From positions 1-64,000 of the forward strand of contig JACSYO010000443.1 of assembly GCA_016806645.1 (NCBI GenBank): DNA of 64,000 nucleotides, in the 5' to 3' direction. Shown piece by piece: positions 32,945 through 43,161 of this stretch (positions within the stretch are counted from its first letter, which is position 1; each line of letters starts with the position of its first letter). Position numbers and translations under genes: made by a program. Below the pieces are notes generated by a model. It was not told the origin of the DNA and searched no databases. It saw only the letters and a program-made list of their open reading frames with translations. This stretch comes from Ophiodon elongatus. Taxonomy: Eukaryota > Chordata > Actinopteri > Perciformes > Hexagrammidae.

Positions 32945-33102
32945 TGTTGTTGTAATACTCATTTCGGCCACAAGAGGCTGAAGTGCATCACTATCCCATG
33001 TTCTAAATAGGACTAACAGCATTCATGTTTTCTTCAGGTCAGGTTTCATGGGGTAGTGGTGCTCTTGAGCCTCTTGTGGCTGAAATGAGGATTACAACAA
33101 TT
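32945..33102. repeat. Hairpin-forming inverted repeat, about 54-bp arms
   Basis: The arm at 32945-33000 (TTGTAATACTCATTTCGGCC, then ACAAGAGGCTGAAG) is the imperfect reverse complement of 33047-33102, with a loop of about 46 bases. It lies in a robo4-like intron. It could be a small MITE or a precursor-like hairpin. No coding content. Confidence 0.8.
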
Positions 33103-33443
33103 ACAACAATTTCTTCTTTTTCCACAAATATATAAAAATGTACTGGAACTTTTATCCTGAATATCCCAGCAAAACAACTTTTTTCCGTTCACCTGTTCTT
33201 AAACACAGGAGAGAAAACGGTTTAGATCAGACTTAGAAAGTAGATCAACATAATTATTTTTCTCTTACTGCAGCTTATGCCTACAAGGGATTTAGCATTA
33301 TGAATGCCTTGCTCAGTACAGCCTTACTAGAATGAACCAGAGGTTGCCTGGGTCCAGACCTGAGAATCTGTCCACTCCATCGAGTCTTAGTGGACGGAAA
33401 CGAGTTGACAATTCTGTCTGACTCAGATAATTAAACACCAATA

Positions 33444-33507
33444 TCCTCCTCCTCCTCCTCCTCCTCCTCCTCCTCCTCCTCCTCGTCCTCCTCCTCCTCC
33501 TCCTCTT
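33444..33507. repeat. (TCC)n microsatellite next to a splice acceptor
   Basis: About 20 TCC/CTC triplets with one GTC interruption. The run continues into TCTTTATACAG|TGCCC, so it makes up the polypyrimidine tract of the robo4-like exon starting at 33515. Confidence 0.95.
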
Positions 33508-35619
33508 TATACAGTGCCCAGTGCCCCTCCACTGGCTGTGTCCATAACAGTGAGCCATGAGCAGAATAACACCATCCATTTGAGCTGGGGGTGAAACCCA
33601 CAACGGCATCATACAGGGACACCAGGTAATCAGTGGAGAACACTTCCTGACTCTCGTATGCAGCATCGGCCCCTGAGCAGAGTGGAAACACAGTCCCCTA
33701 CAATACATCCCAATATGCTGCCTTTGTACACGAGCTGTAGTGCTTCAGGACACTTTGTTCCTCCAGGTGTTTTGTGTGGAGTCTGAGGAGCAGCAGTACC
33801 AGAACTGGACAGTGGACAGCGGCCAACACAACCTCGACATCTCCACCCTTAAACCAGGGAGACGGTATTGGAACACCATAGCAGCTGTCCACGGGGCTGG
33901 AGTGGGAATGCTGAGCGACCCTCATGGATTTGTCAGTGAGCAAAAGGCCTCACGCTGAAACTTAGCTGTTCATTTCTGTGTGTCATAAAAAAACACAGCA
34001 GAGAGGAGAGGTTATCATATCTGATTTCATCTGCTTTCTGTCCGCCTCTCAGACCCACAAATAGGCGGTGCCCCCCGAGTCAGGCGGCCAGAGACGGGAT
34101 CTGTCCCAGGTCCTGGCCCTGCTTCAGGACCCAGTGTTGATCGGAAGCATCGGCGCCCTCCTGTGGTGTGTTTCGGTGGTTGCGGCTGTCTACCTCTTCA
34201 GACTCCACAGCAGGATAGGCCACCTGATACCAGGACGGGGCCGGGCTAAAGGTAGAACCACACACAGCTTTAATGTCCACCAGTTTAAAATTAGCTCTAC
34301 AACCAACTCAGGTCATGAAACACATCAAAGGATAAATACATAATAAATAAGGAAATATTCAAATGAGGATAAAACAACAACAAAAGAAGGGGGCAGAAGA
34401 AGGATACGAGAACGATTCGGAGAAGGACAGTTGGTCTGGTGAAATGGTGAGCATGTCAAAAGATAAAGAGGCAAGACAGCAATGAAATAAAAACTCAATG
34501 ATAAAGTTATCTTTAAATGAGTCAAATAATCTTGGACTAGATTTGACAAGAGGAACAAAACATGCTTCTGTTGATCGTAGTTGGTTTGAATACATTATCT
34601 GGAGGTAAACTGAAGCTCAGTTTTATATTCTTCTGGTTCATTTTCATTTTATTCTGCCGTGAATTGGAGCAGCTGCTTTTGTTGTCATAACTGAAATGCT
34701 CTTCCTTTGGTTAGGAGCCGTAGTCAGGAGGACATCAGTCAAGGCTTCAGGGGGCCGATTGGGGAAATGAGGAAACTCTTTTTTGAATGAATCTAATTTA
34801 TAATCATAATAAGAGGCGAGAGTTAGATAAGTGATGTTTTGATGAGGGCTCAGTCAAAGACGATATATATAAATAATGAATCATACAAATCATTAACAGG
34901 TCCTCTGCCGTTATTGAACCAAGTTCAGAATAACAAATCTCTACTTGAAGGTTTGGGGAGGACAATGGACACTTTCACTTCTCATACTTTCAGTACATTT
35001 TGCTCATAAAGCGTATATACTTTTACTTGAGCAGGTAATGGATCTGAATACTCTCTCCACAGCTGTGTATGATCTTTCATACTTTTGTATGTTTTGTTCT
35101 CAGGTTTGTGCAGACTAGCCAGTGAAGATCTCATCATAAAACACAGGTAAAGTGCAGAGAACTGTCAGAGCTTGGTGATGATGAATATGGTTTCATGTGA
35201 AATGTAATCACACTGAAGTCATGTGAATAAGTCCAAACTGACCAAGCTAAATGTGGTTTTATGATACTTTATGTAAGTCGATACAATCTGGTGCTTCTGA
35301 TGCCAACTTGGGATTCCCTTAAACCGATGTGAAGTAGCGTAGAAGCTGTGATCTTTATCGTTCTAGTTCAGATTGAATGACTTGTTTTTCCCTGGAGACG
35401 ATGCTAAAGCGTGATGAAACTCCTCAAATCCTTTCCCTGTGCTGCCTCCTCCACAGGATGGCAGCTCCAGACTCCCCTTGGCTCTCTGGAGGCTGGAGAC
35501 CTGCCTTCAACCAGAAGTACCAGGACCTCTGGGCCCACGGTCAGAAACATCCAGAACTCAGGGGCACCAGAGAGCACCGATTGGCACACTTGAGTTGGTG
35601 TTCGAACACTTGAGTTAAG

Positions 35620-35866
35620 AGCTTGTCTATCCAACTGAGGCTGACATGGAAGATCTGGTTGGCATGGTGATCTGGAGTTGGACATCAGAGGCTCCTGGCT
35701 GGGGGGCTTTCACACCTCACCTGTTTGGTTCTGTTCAGGTGAACTCTGTTTTTAACCGCTGAGTTCGGTTTGATGTCAAACTGTGGTGAGAACCGAATAA
35801 ACGGACGCTGTCAGTCGGCCTTCAGCTGGAGGCCTCGTGTTTGGGGAGGGAAATGTCATGATGGGA
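35620..35866. other. Noncoding flank of the robo4-like exons
   Basis: No further robo4-like coding sequence was recognised after the stop at 35613. The large cytoplasmic tail expected for Robo4 is missing here. Confidence 0.4.
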
Positions 35867-35867
35867 C

Positions 35868-36490
35868 TCGTTTTATTTTGTGTTTTCTGAAAAACCTGAA
35901 GAAATTACTTAGGCCATTATTTTAGGAAGGTGACGATAAGTAATGAATAATCTGGTTATTTTCCATCCAGACGTGTCTGTAATAATACTGTAATACTTTG
36001 TACATCGGTGTTAGTGGAAAGTTACATTTTGGTCACCGTTACCCAATAGTGGATGGAGAAAAAGCAGTCGTGTTTCTTGCAATTTATGTTTCAGGTAAAT
36101 TGACCAACACCAGTGAATTAATGTGCTTCATAAGCACAAATTCATGTTTTATAGATATGTATAATGAATCCTTTTCACAGTGATGCAAAGGTAGAACTAC
36201 ACTTAATAAATACATTTTGTATTTTGTTGAGTATCTTCAGAAGAAATGCAGGTATCATGTAAAATCTTGAAAACACACACATCCAGCAGCAACATTAGAA
36301 TGAAACACATGCATTTGTAACATCAAACATGAATAAAATTCTTTGATACAAGGTACTAATGCCATTATTACAACATTGTAATACACACTGACACTGTAAC
36401 TCTTTTAGCCACTTCCCTGCATGTTTCATCACTTCCCAATTTGGTATTAGGTACGTTGTGGTTATGGCTGAATACAGGAGCTTCGTAACA
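35868..36490. repeat. Direct duplication copy 1 (partner 42362-43014)
   Basis: About 620 bp, from CTCGTTTTATTTTGTGTTTT to GGAGCTTCGTAACAC, is repeated in the same orientation at 42362-43014 with a few percent difference and small indels. Each copy sits directly downstream (minus-strand sense) of MMP exons. The copies are about 6.5 kb apart and bracket the intact mmp13-type gene. Confidence 0.93.
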
Positions 36491-36532
36491 CATTGTGTTT
36501 GCACACACAGCAGATACACAGCACCACTGTCA

Positions 36533-37291
36533 TCAAGCTTCATGGAGCGCCTTTCCTTCAATTATCTCCTCCGTCAGTATTTCATTGTCATCATTCTTCT
36601 TGCATTCCAGCAGGTCATTAGTGGGGCGGGTGGACACAACGTGTTTGGAGCTGGGGTCAAATTTGTAGTGGATGTTTCCCTTGAAGTCCTGATGGGAATG
36701 AAGAGTCATTATTGTGATACCTAAAATGCACATGTTTGAGCTCAGTAAACAAAATCCACATGGCCCTTGGTGATGCATCAGTCTGATTTGGACTATTACC
36801 AGCAGCGATACTGAACTTTTTAATTTGATCATATCAGCCAGACCGGTCAGTTTATATCAAAAACTGTTTCCAGCAATGATGTTGTGAAATTGTAACAATA
36901 ACATTTCATTAACCGTCGAGAACAATCTCATTGAAAGCCTAAAAAGTTGGTGTATGATGTCTCCTTTTAAGTAAAGCTCAGTTGGTTTAAGTATTTTCAA
37001 AACTTTTTTTGTCACATTTATTGAATTTCTCTTTACGGGACGTAAAGCAATCAATAAATCAAACGCTCTGACAAAAAAACAATCTGGTATCTGTGGATGT
37101 TGCAGGACTGTAATGAACCCTTAAGCATGTTGTTTAATGTGCAGCACCTTTCATGAAACTGAAAGGGGGAAAGGAAGGTGATGTAACTACCCTCAGAGAA
37201 GACAGCTGCATCTATGGGAGTTGGAATCCCCGGCCATTGCTGCTCTATAAGTGTCGCTGATCCTTCCATCAGCCTCTGCTGCTCATTGTAC
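36533..37291 (-). pseudogene. Hemopexin exons of a second matrix metalloproteinase, stranded
   Basis: Two minus-strand exons correspond to exons 9 and 10 of the fish MMP structure. Exon 9 (37191-37291) reads RYNEQQRLMEGSATLIEQQW, then PGIPTPIDAAVFSE. Exon 10 (36533-36688) reads DFKGNIHYKFDPSSKHVVST and ends LECKKNDDNEILTEEIIEGK plus five residues and a stop. They form the last hemopexin blade, including the C-terminal Cys that pairs with the first blade. The splice sites and phase between them are intact, but exons 7-8 and everything upstream are absent here, and the preceding gene on this strand is the complete mmp13. They are the likely tail of the gene whose catalytic exons lie at 43162-46276, or of a duplicate of it. 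Confidence 0.8.
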
Positions 37292-37299
37292 CTGTATAT

Positions 37300-38170
37300 C
37301 GTACACAAAGAAAACGTGGTAAAGCTTTGTCTCTAAGTTTTCCTGCTCAGAGGTTACAATCTTCCACGGTACACCACAATGGCTGCTGTTTCTAATGAAA
37401 CCAGAAGTCAAAAACCCACATTGGTTGAGAAATAGCAAAGTCAGTGATAGCAAGCCATTACTCACACAGGAAATGTTTAAATAGTCATTACATCAAAACC
37501 TAATTAAGTGCTATAATGTGCTCACCAAAAGACAGTTGTCAAGAGACACTGTATCTTGATCAAACTTGTATTTATGTCGAGTAAGGCCACTGACCAGCAT
37601 CTCAGCTTGATCTGAAGCAGAAGATTACGTGATCTCCAGTCTAGTTTACTGTATGCACAAATCTGTGGTATTACGGTTATAGTTAATGCCTCATTAAGTA
37701 CATGGAATATATTTTAATATTGCACCCGATGTTAAGAAAATGGTTTATTCCGGTTCCCTTTTTTTAATGGGTTTTTGGTTACATGCCTGAAATGACATTT
37801 TAACATTTGGTTCTACAACATTAAATAGGTCATTAAATATAGTTTGCTTATAGCCTTACGTTAGTATTTTTTATTTTTAGACCCTGAATTAGCGAATTAG
37901 CTCTTCCTCATTTTAATCACCTAGGTCTTTTTTACCCAAATTACTGATAGTCGTGCACCATTCAAGACTCACGGAACACATTCAAGGGTACAGCCAGCAG
38001 GCGGTTAGCTTAGGAAGTAGCTTTGGGAAACTGTATAGGATCTTAAATACCAGAAGCAACTTTTTACTTCATTCACTCTAACAAATGCCTACACTGTTAT
38101 GGAAAACAGGACATCTTTTTATTTTATTTTGCAAAATACCAAGAAAACTTACTCAGAAATGTATTTAAAC
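37300..38170. other. Noncoding DNA between MMP genes
   Basis: No MMP exon 7 or 8 and no other gene were recognised. The sequence is AT-rich. Confidence 0.4.
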
Positions 38171-38174
38171 AACT

Positions 38175-38180
38175 TTTATT
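38175..38180 (-). terminator. Polyadenylation signal AATAAA for the mmp13-type gene
   Basis: AATAAA on the minus strand, about 450 bases downstream of the stop codon at 38632-38634. It is the first canonical signal I noticed in the 3' flank and gives an AU-rich 3' UTR of plausible length. Confidence 0.5.
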
Positions 38181-38631
38181 TGCTAATCATGTGGCCAATT
38201 TCTCTTTAATGTGTCACAATTGTTTTGTTTTTTATATTTGCATACATACATCAATATGTTTTGTCACAGTGGTGTAAAAATATCTGTGTAGATGTGCAAT
38301 TGTCACAATGTTAAATCAATTTCAGTAACAACATTTTTTAAACCGAAACAAAAATTATTTTGGCAATAATTAAATTATGAATATGACAAAAATAATCAGA
38401 TATAAAATAGAGTTGAATTAACTTTAAAAATGAATGGCTGACATCACAAAAATGCTATGACAAAATGTAAACAACGTATACGGTGCTGTTCTCAGGAAGT
38501 ATATCCCAGAAGTGTGTAACAATATAATGATATAGTATAACATATATTATCACATATCATGGACAGTTTAACTATGTTGCCTTCATTCTCATTCATAGTG
38601 GTTCCATAAACAATGTAGCCAGTAAACTGGT

Positions 38632-41188
38632 CTAGAAGTTGGTGCAGCGCAGGAAGTAGCTGTTCCTCAGCACCCGGAACAACCTCCCAGTCCTCAGGCT
38701 GTATTCAAACATGTAGGGTCCACTGTAGATGTAAGCAAAACCTGCAGAACAGAGATTCAATCAATGTTAGTTTCTGGGCAAACGTTTTCTCTTTTAAGTA
38801 ACCTTGACTTGGAAAACGTTGAATGCTACGCACCTTTGTTCTGGAAAGCTGCAGTCACCTTGCTGGTCAGGCCGGAGAAGGTCTGATCCACTTGCTTAGG
38901 GAATCCCTGGTCCATGGTCTTTCTGGCCTCATCATAACTGAGGAAACACAGACAGGAATTAGACTGATGCACTATTTGTAAACCATCTTGTGAACCATCA
39001 TGGGTCGCCCTAATTCATTTCACTTCATATCATTTGAACACACCTGTAGTAATCGCTGTCCACAAAGAACAGAGTCTTTCGGGATTTCACGTCATAAAGG
39101 ACTGCATCGATTTTCTTCACATTTTCGGGCAGACCAAAACTGGAAATTGGTTTTGGATAGCCACTCACTAGATCATAACCACTGAAAGCCCACACTCTCT
39201 GATCTGCACAAAGATTAACAGAAAACACTTATTAGTATCTGCATGTAAAGGTAAATCTTGAAAGCGGTGTCATATTAGAGCCTTAGGTAGATATTGAGAT
39301 CACATACCTTTAAAGAGAAACAGTCTGTCTGACTGTTGGCTTTCATACGCAGCGTTGATGTTGGTGGGGGCATTGGGCCAGAAGTTGGTGATGAGACTTT
39401 GCTGAGGTGTATTGCTCTGAGGGTAGCTCCGCCAGAAGAACCTGAGAACACACAAGGACATTTCATTCACAAGTCATCTTCTGTCTGAAGAGAAAACACC
39501 CTTAATGGACTTCAGCATTCAGACTTTTGAGCATTCTACTGTATGTCTACAATACCTGTCTTTGAAGAAGAGAATCTCTCCTCGCAGGCTGGCGACAGCA
39601 TCCAAGACCATGGTGGAATCACAGGCATCAGGGGTGGTGGGGGGCTCAGGATCATCAATAGAGGGATCCTTTTCAGGGTTTTTACCTGGAGGTTAAAAAA
39701 AATCCTAATCACATTACAACGATGGCGATAACACATTTTTGGTCACGTGCTATGTGTGCAAACAGGCACATCGATGATTGAGCCAGTTGGTACGAACCAT
39801 AGAGAGACTGGATGCCTCTAACATCATCCCGGGGCAGAACAAAGGTGTCAGGGTTGCTGTATGAGTACACAGGGTACATGAGAGCACCAGCATCATTAGA
39901 GTGAGACAAACCCAGAGAGTGGCCGAACTCATGGGCAGCCACCATGAAGAGGACGTAGCCTGCAGAAGAAAACAAGAAGCTACAGGTTAGTAAAAGCGCC
40001 ACTCTATGATTTCACAATGTCAATACATACACCGTCAGTAGTTAGTGGGCAGATGAGGCAAAACTGACCGGTGCTTGAGCGGAAAGTGAAGGTCTCGTCT
40101 TCATCAAAATGAGCATCTCCTCCAATGCCAGGTGCTGGGGCGAAGGCATGGGCAAGAGTGCCATCAGGGCCATCAAAGGGGTAATAATCACCATGAGCTG
40201 TGAACAAGAACACGCTCATGTTAGGTTGAGCAAACACAATCCATTCACTGAATGAGTGTAAAAATCAGAGCTGTCTTTTAAAGAGTATTGATCAGCTGTT
40301 CATTGTGATTCAGGACACAGAAACACGTGGAGGTAAAGCAAAGACGCCTAATGGAACCTCAGACAGTGGAAAACTTCTTCTGTACTCACATCGTCCTCCA
40401 AAGGAGATCATGATGTCAGCGGTGCCGCTGTAGATCCTTGTGAATCTCAGAGGAGTGACTTTGGCCCAAACCTGCAGTGCTTTCTCTATGGAGTCATCTA
40501 TCTCTGGCTCAGACATGTCAGGTGTGTAGTTCTCTATCCTGTAGGGCAGAACAACAATCAAGAATATTATTACTTAGACCAAGTACAATTCATCTGTCAC
40601 CCACGTTCTCTCTTCAGATCACTCACCTGTAGGTCAGGCTGTTTTTCTCCCACTCGATGTGACTTCCAAACGTGGCGAAACGGGCAATCTTGCCGTCCGG
40701 AACGCCACAGCGGGGCTTCTTCATCATCGCCATGGTGTCAGCATTCAGGGTCCCGGTGATTTTGAGACCGAAGAATCTCTGCATCTCACCCAGCTTCCTG
40801 GTCACCGGACTGATCCCCCGTCTGACAGTTGGACCAGTCTCCTCTGTGAGGTTGAAGAATTTCTTCAAGTAGCTCTGCAAGAGAGAACAGGAGTTATACT
40901 TAAAAATGTATCTGCTGCAGAATGTACACAATATACTCTATGTGGTATCTGTTAATATGCAGAAAGCTCTTTACAGGAGCTACTAGTGTTCCTGTACAGC
41001 CTAACATACAGAACATTGAAGTGTCCAAATACACTGCAATGCAAGATAGGGAGAATGCATGCAGAAAAAAACAAACTAAGAATACATACCTCTGCGAAAT
41101 TCTCATCTTCCACAGTAACCTGTGATATTGGCACACAGTAAACTGTGACTGCCAAGCTTAGTAGAATGCACAGACTGAAAGTCTTCAT
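38632..41188 (-). CDS. mmp13: Collagenase-3-type matrix metalloproteinase, complete ten-exon gene
   Basis: This would be a secreted zinc endopeptidase that cleaves fibrillar collagen. The ten exons are 41090-41188, 40627-40874, 40390-40538, 40069-40197, 39798-39959, 39556-39685, 39308-39441, 39044-39203, 38834-38937 and 38632-38741. They sum to 1425 bases, 474 residues plus stop, the usual MMP13 length. Seen in order: signal peptide (MKTFSLCILLSLAVTVYC), propeptide with cysteine switch PRCGVPD, catalytic domain with HEFGHSLGLSH and the Met-turn ALMYP, a hinge, and four hemopexin blades ending LRCTNF. All splice sites are GT-AG and all phases agree. I assign mmp13 from overall resemblance; which fish paralogue (a or b) cannot be decided. 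A broken MMP relative flanks it on both sides. Confidence 0.93.
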
Positions 41189-41229
41189 GTTTCCTCGATT
41201 ACAGCTTGTGTTTCTGTGCTGCAGGTAAC

Positions 41230-41320
41230 TGATTTATAGGCAGAGAACAGGGTGTGTTGAGCAACTACGTCCTTGAGTCACTGACTCAGTACTCCTTTTC
41301 TGGAGAAGAGAGGAAATTGT
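41230..41320 (-). promoter_or_regulatory. mmp13 promoter: TATA box and paired AP-1 sites
   Basis: Upstream of the start codon on the minus strand is CCTATAAATC (about 41231-41240), roughly 45 bases from the ATG. Two AP-1 sites follow, TGACTCA/TGAGTCA at 41274-41280 and 41282-41288, spaced by one base. An ETS-like AGGAAA lies near 41310. TATA plus proximal AP-1 and ETS sites is the known promoter design of inducible collagenases, so cytokine or stress induction through AP-1 is inferred. Confidence 0.75.
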
Positions 41321-41329
41321 GCTTTGATT

Positions 41330-42360
41330 GCACACCCAACAAAAGGTTTCCCGTAACGAGACACTGTAATGATGAAGAAACAAAACATTTGTTACATGTA
41401 TCAGACTATACCTGAGGAAAGTTTTATTAAATAATCACAGCGTCTCATGAATCTGGCAAATTTATTTTACAATTTGTTAAATTTTGTATCAGTTTTCAAA
41501 CAGTTGTTAAAATTGACTCTGTTGGGGTATCTTGAAATTATGATTTACAGAATGAATAAACAAATGTAGATATAAACATTTAGAATTTGTACATGAATCC
41601 AGATGGGCCTCAAATAGTAATAGTTCATGTTATATTTGATCAGAAGTATGCCTTTTCTTGTAATGTTTACAAATCCTTTAAAACTGCCAACATTCCATTT
41701 GCTATAGAAGCTTGTGTGATGTGTGTGAAAGCTCCAGAACAAATGGAGCTGACAATAACAATAAACAAAATAAATGCTAGACAAACAACTAACGGAACCA
41801 GAAGGATGACCATGAATGAACATGTTATTACATTAAATATCAGGTACTTAAATGTAGTAATTACATTTAAAATGAATGATGATTCAGGTACCAACAACTT
41901 TTTCTCCTGTATGTGTTTTACTTCTCAAAGTCAAAGTGATGAATGCATTTCAAGTTTTACAGCAGTGCTCCCCATCCTGTATGTTTAACAATTTATTTTA
42001 GTACTTTGTGCTGGAGTTTCTGAGTGCCCTGAGCTTTGACTTACAAACTCTTCTCCAGCCCTCAAGCTGTTGTTGCTTCTGTTAAGACAGTGTGAACAAA
42101 CACAGACATGTTGTGTCATGTCATTATGAACTAAAGCCTGTTACCTTACGATCCGAAAGTTAAAGTTCTGACAGGTGAGGGAGTACAATAACGTCACCTT
42201 CCTAAAATAATGGCCCAAGTCATTTTTTGACAAAAAGGATTTTGTTGCCTAAATCATCTCCTCATGATGCCGGCCACATCTGGTAAAATGGCCTTCATCC
42301 TCAATTAAACACATCATGCAATTCTACCCCTGTAGTATAATGGCCTATGTCAAAAGAGTG
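41330..42360. other. Noncoding DNA upstream of mmp13
   Basis: No gene recognised. The open frame at 41587-41988 on the plus strand is AT-rich and has no known motif. Confidence 0.4.
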
Positions 42361-42361
42361 A

Positions 42362-43014
42362 CTCGTTTTATTTTGTGTTTTCTGAAAAACCTGAAGAAAT
42401 GACATACACCATTATTTTAGGAATGTGACGATAAGTAATTAATAATCTGGTTATTTTCCATCCAGACGTGTCTGTAATAATACTGTAATACTTTGTACAT
42501 CGGTGTTAGTGGAAAGTTACATTTTGGTCACTGTTACCCAATAGTGGATGGAGAAAAAGCAGTCGTGTTTCTTGCAATTTATGTCTCAGGTAAATTGATC
42601 AACACCAGTGAATGAATGTTTCAATAAATAAGCACAAATTCATGTTTTATAGATATGTATAATGGATCCTTTTCACAGTGATGCAAAGATAGAACTACAC
42701 TTTAAAAATATTTAGAAATAAACTTTGTATTTTGTTGAGTATCTTTAGAAGAAATGCAGGTATCATGTAAAGTATTGAAAACACACACATCCAGCAGCAA
42801 CATTAGAATGAAACACATACATTTGTAACATCAACCATAAAATCAAACACAACTCAAAAACGTACTTCGATACAAGGTACTAATGCCATTATTACAACAT
42901 TGTAATACACACTGATACTGTAACTCTTTTAGCCACTTCCCTGCATGATTCATCACTTCACAATTTGGTATCAGGTACATTGTGGTTATGGCTGAATACA
43001 GGAGCTTCGTAACA
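42362..43014. repeat. Direct duplication copy 2 (partner 35868-36490)
   Basis: Same sequence and orientation as copy 1. On its right side the homology ends at about 43014 (GGAGCTTCGTAACAC), and the hemopexin exon that follows copy 1 is not present. Instead, MMP exon 6 begins about 150 bases away at 43162. Confidence 0.93.
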
Positions 43015-43161
43015 CTTTACGCCACATAAATCTGAAAAGGCATAAAGTTATCTCAAACATTTCAATCATTATTTTATGCAGTATCCAATGAGGCACCAGG
43101 TGAGAAACAAGTCTGTCTGTCACCCCTCATGATGGAGATGTATTGGGGACAGTTTACGTAC

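Larger units (their letters stand above)
31737..35613 (+). pseudogene. robo4: robo4-like gene, six internal exons, two frameshifts
   Basis: Roundabout receptors are single-pass membrane guidance receptors; Robo4 is the endothelial member. Exons on the plus strand with GT-AG sites are as follows. 31737-31864 is the second half of an Ig domain (GKYTCTAVNDAGVVTA). 33515-33625 and 33767-33935 form a fibronectin III domain (SAPPLAVSI, NLDISTLKPGRRYW). 34053-34251 is the transmembrane exon (VLIGSIGALLWCVSVVAAVY). 35104-35146 and 35457-35613 are cytoplasmic (LASEDLIIKHRMAAPDSPWL), close to the human ROBO4 juxtamembrane sequence as I recall it. Exon phases fit except for one extra G in a G5 run (near 33590) and one extra C in a C6 run (near 34071), each shifting the frame. 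The last exon ends at a stop at 35613. N-terminal exons are not in the window. It is either decayed or affected by homopolymer errors. Confidence 0.8.

Noticed and set aside
33313..33708. Minus-strand Arg/Glu-rich ORF over the TCC repeat
   Set aside because: The charged run is the microsatellite translation, and the remainder is antisense to a robo4-like exon.
41587..41988. Plus-strand 133-codon frame upstream of mmp13
   Set aside because: AT-rich, no motif, overlaps other open frames on the opposite strand and has no splice or promoter context.
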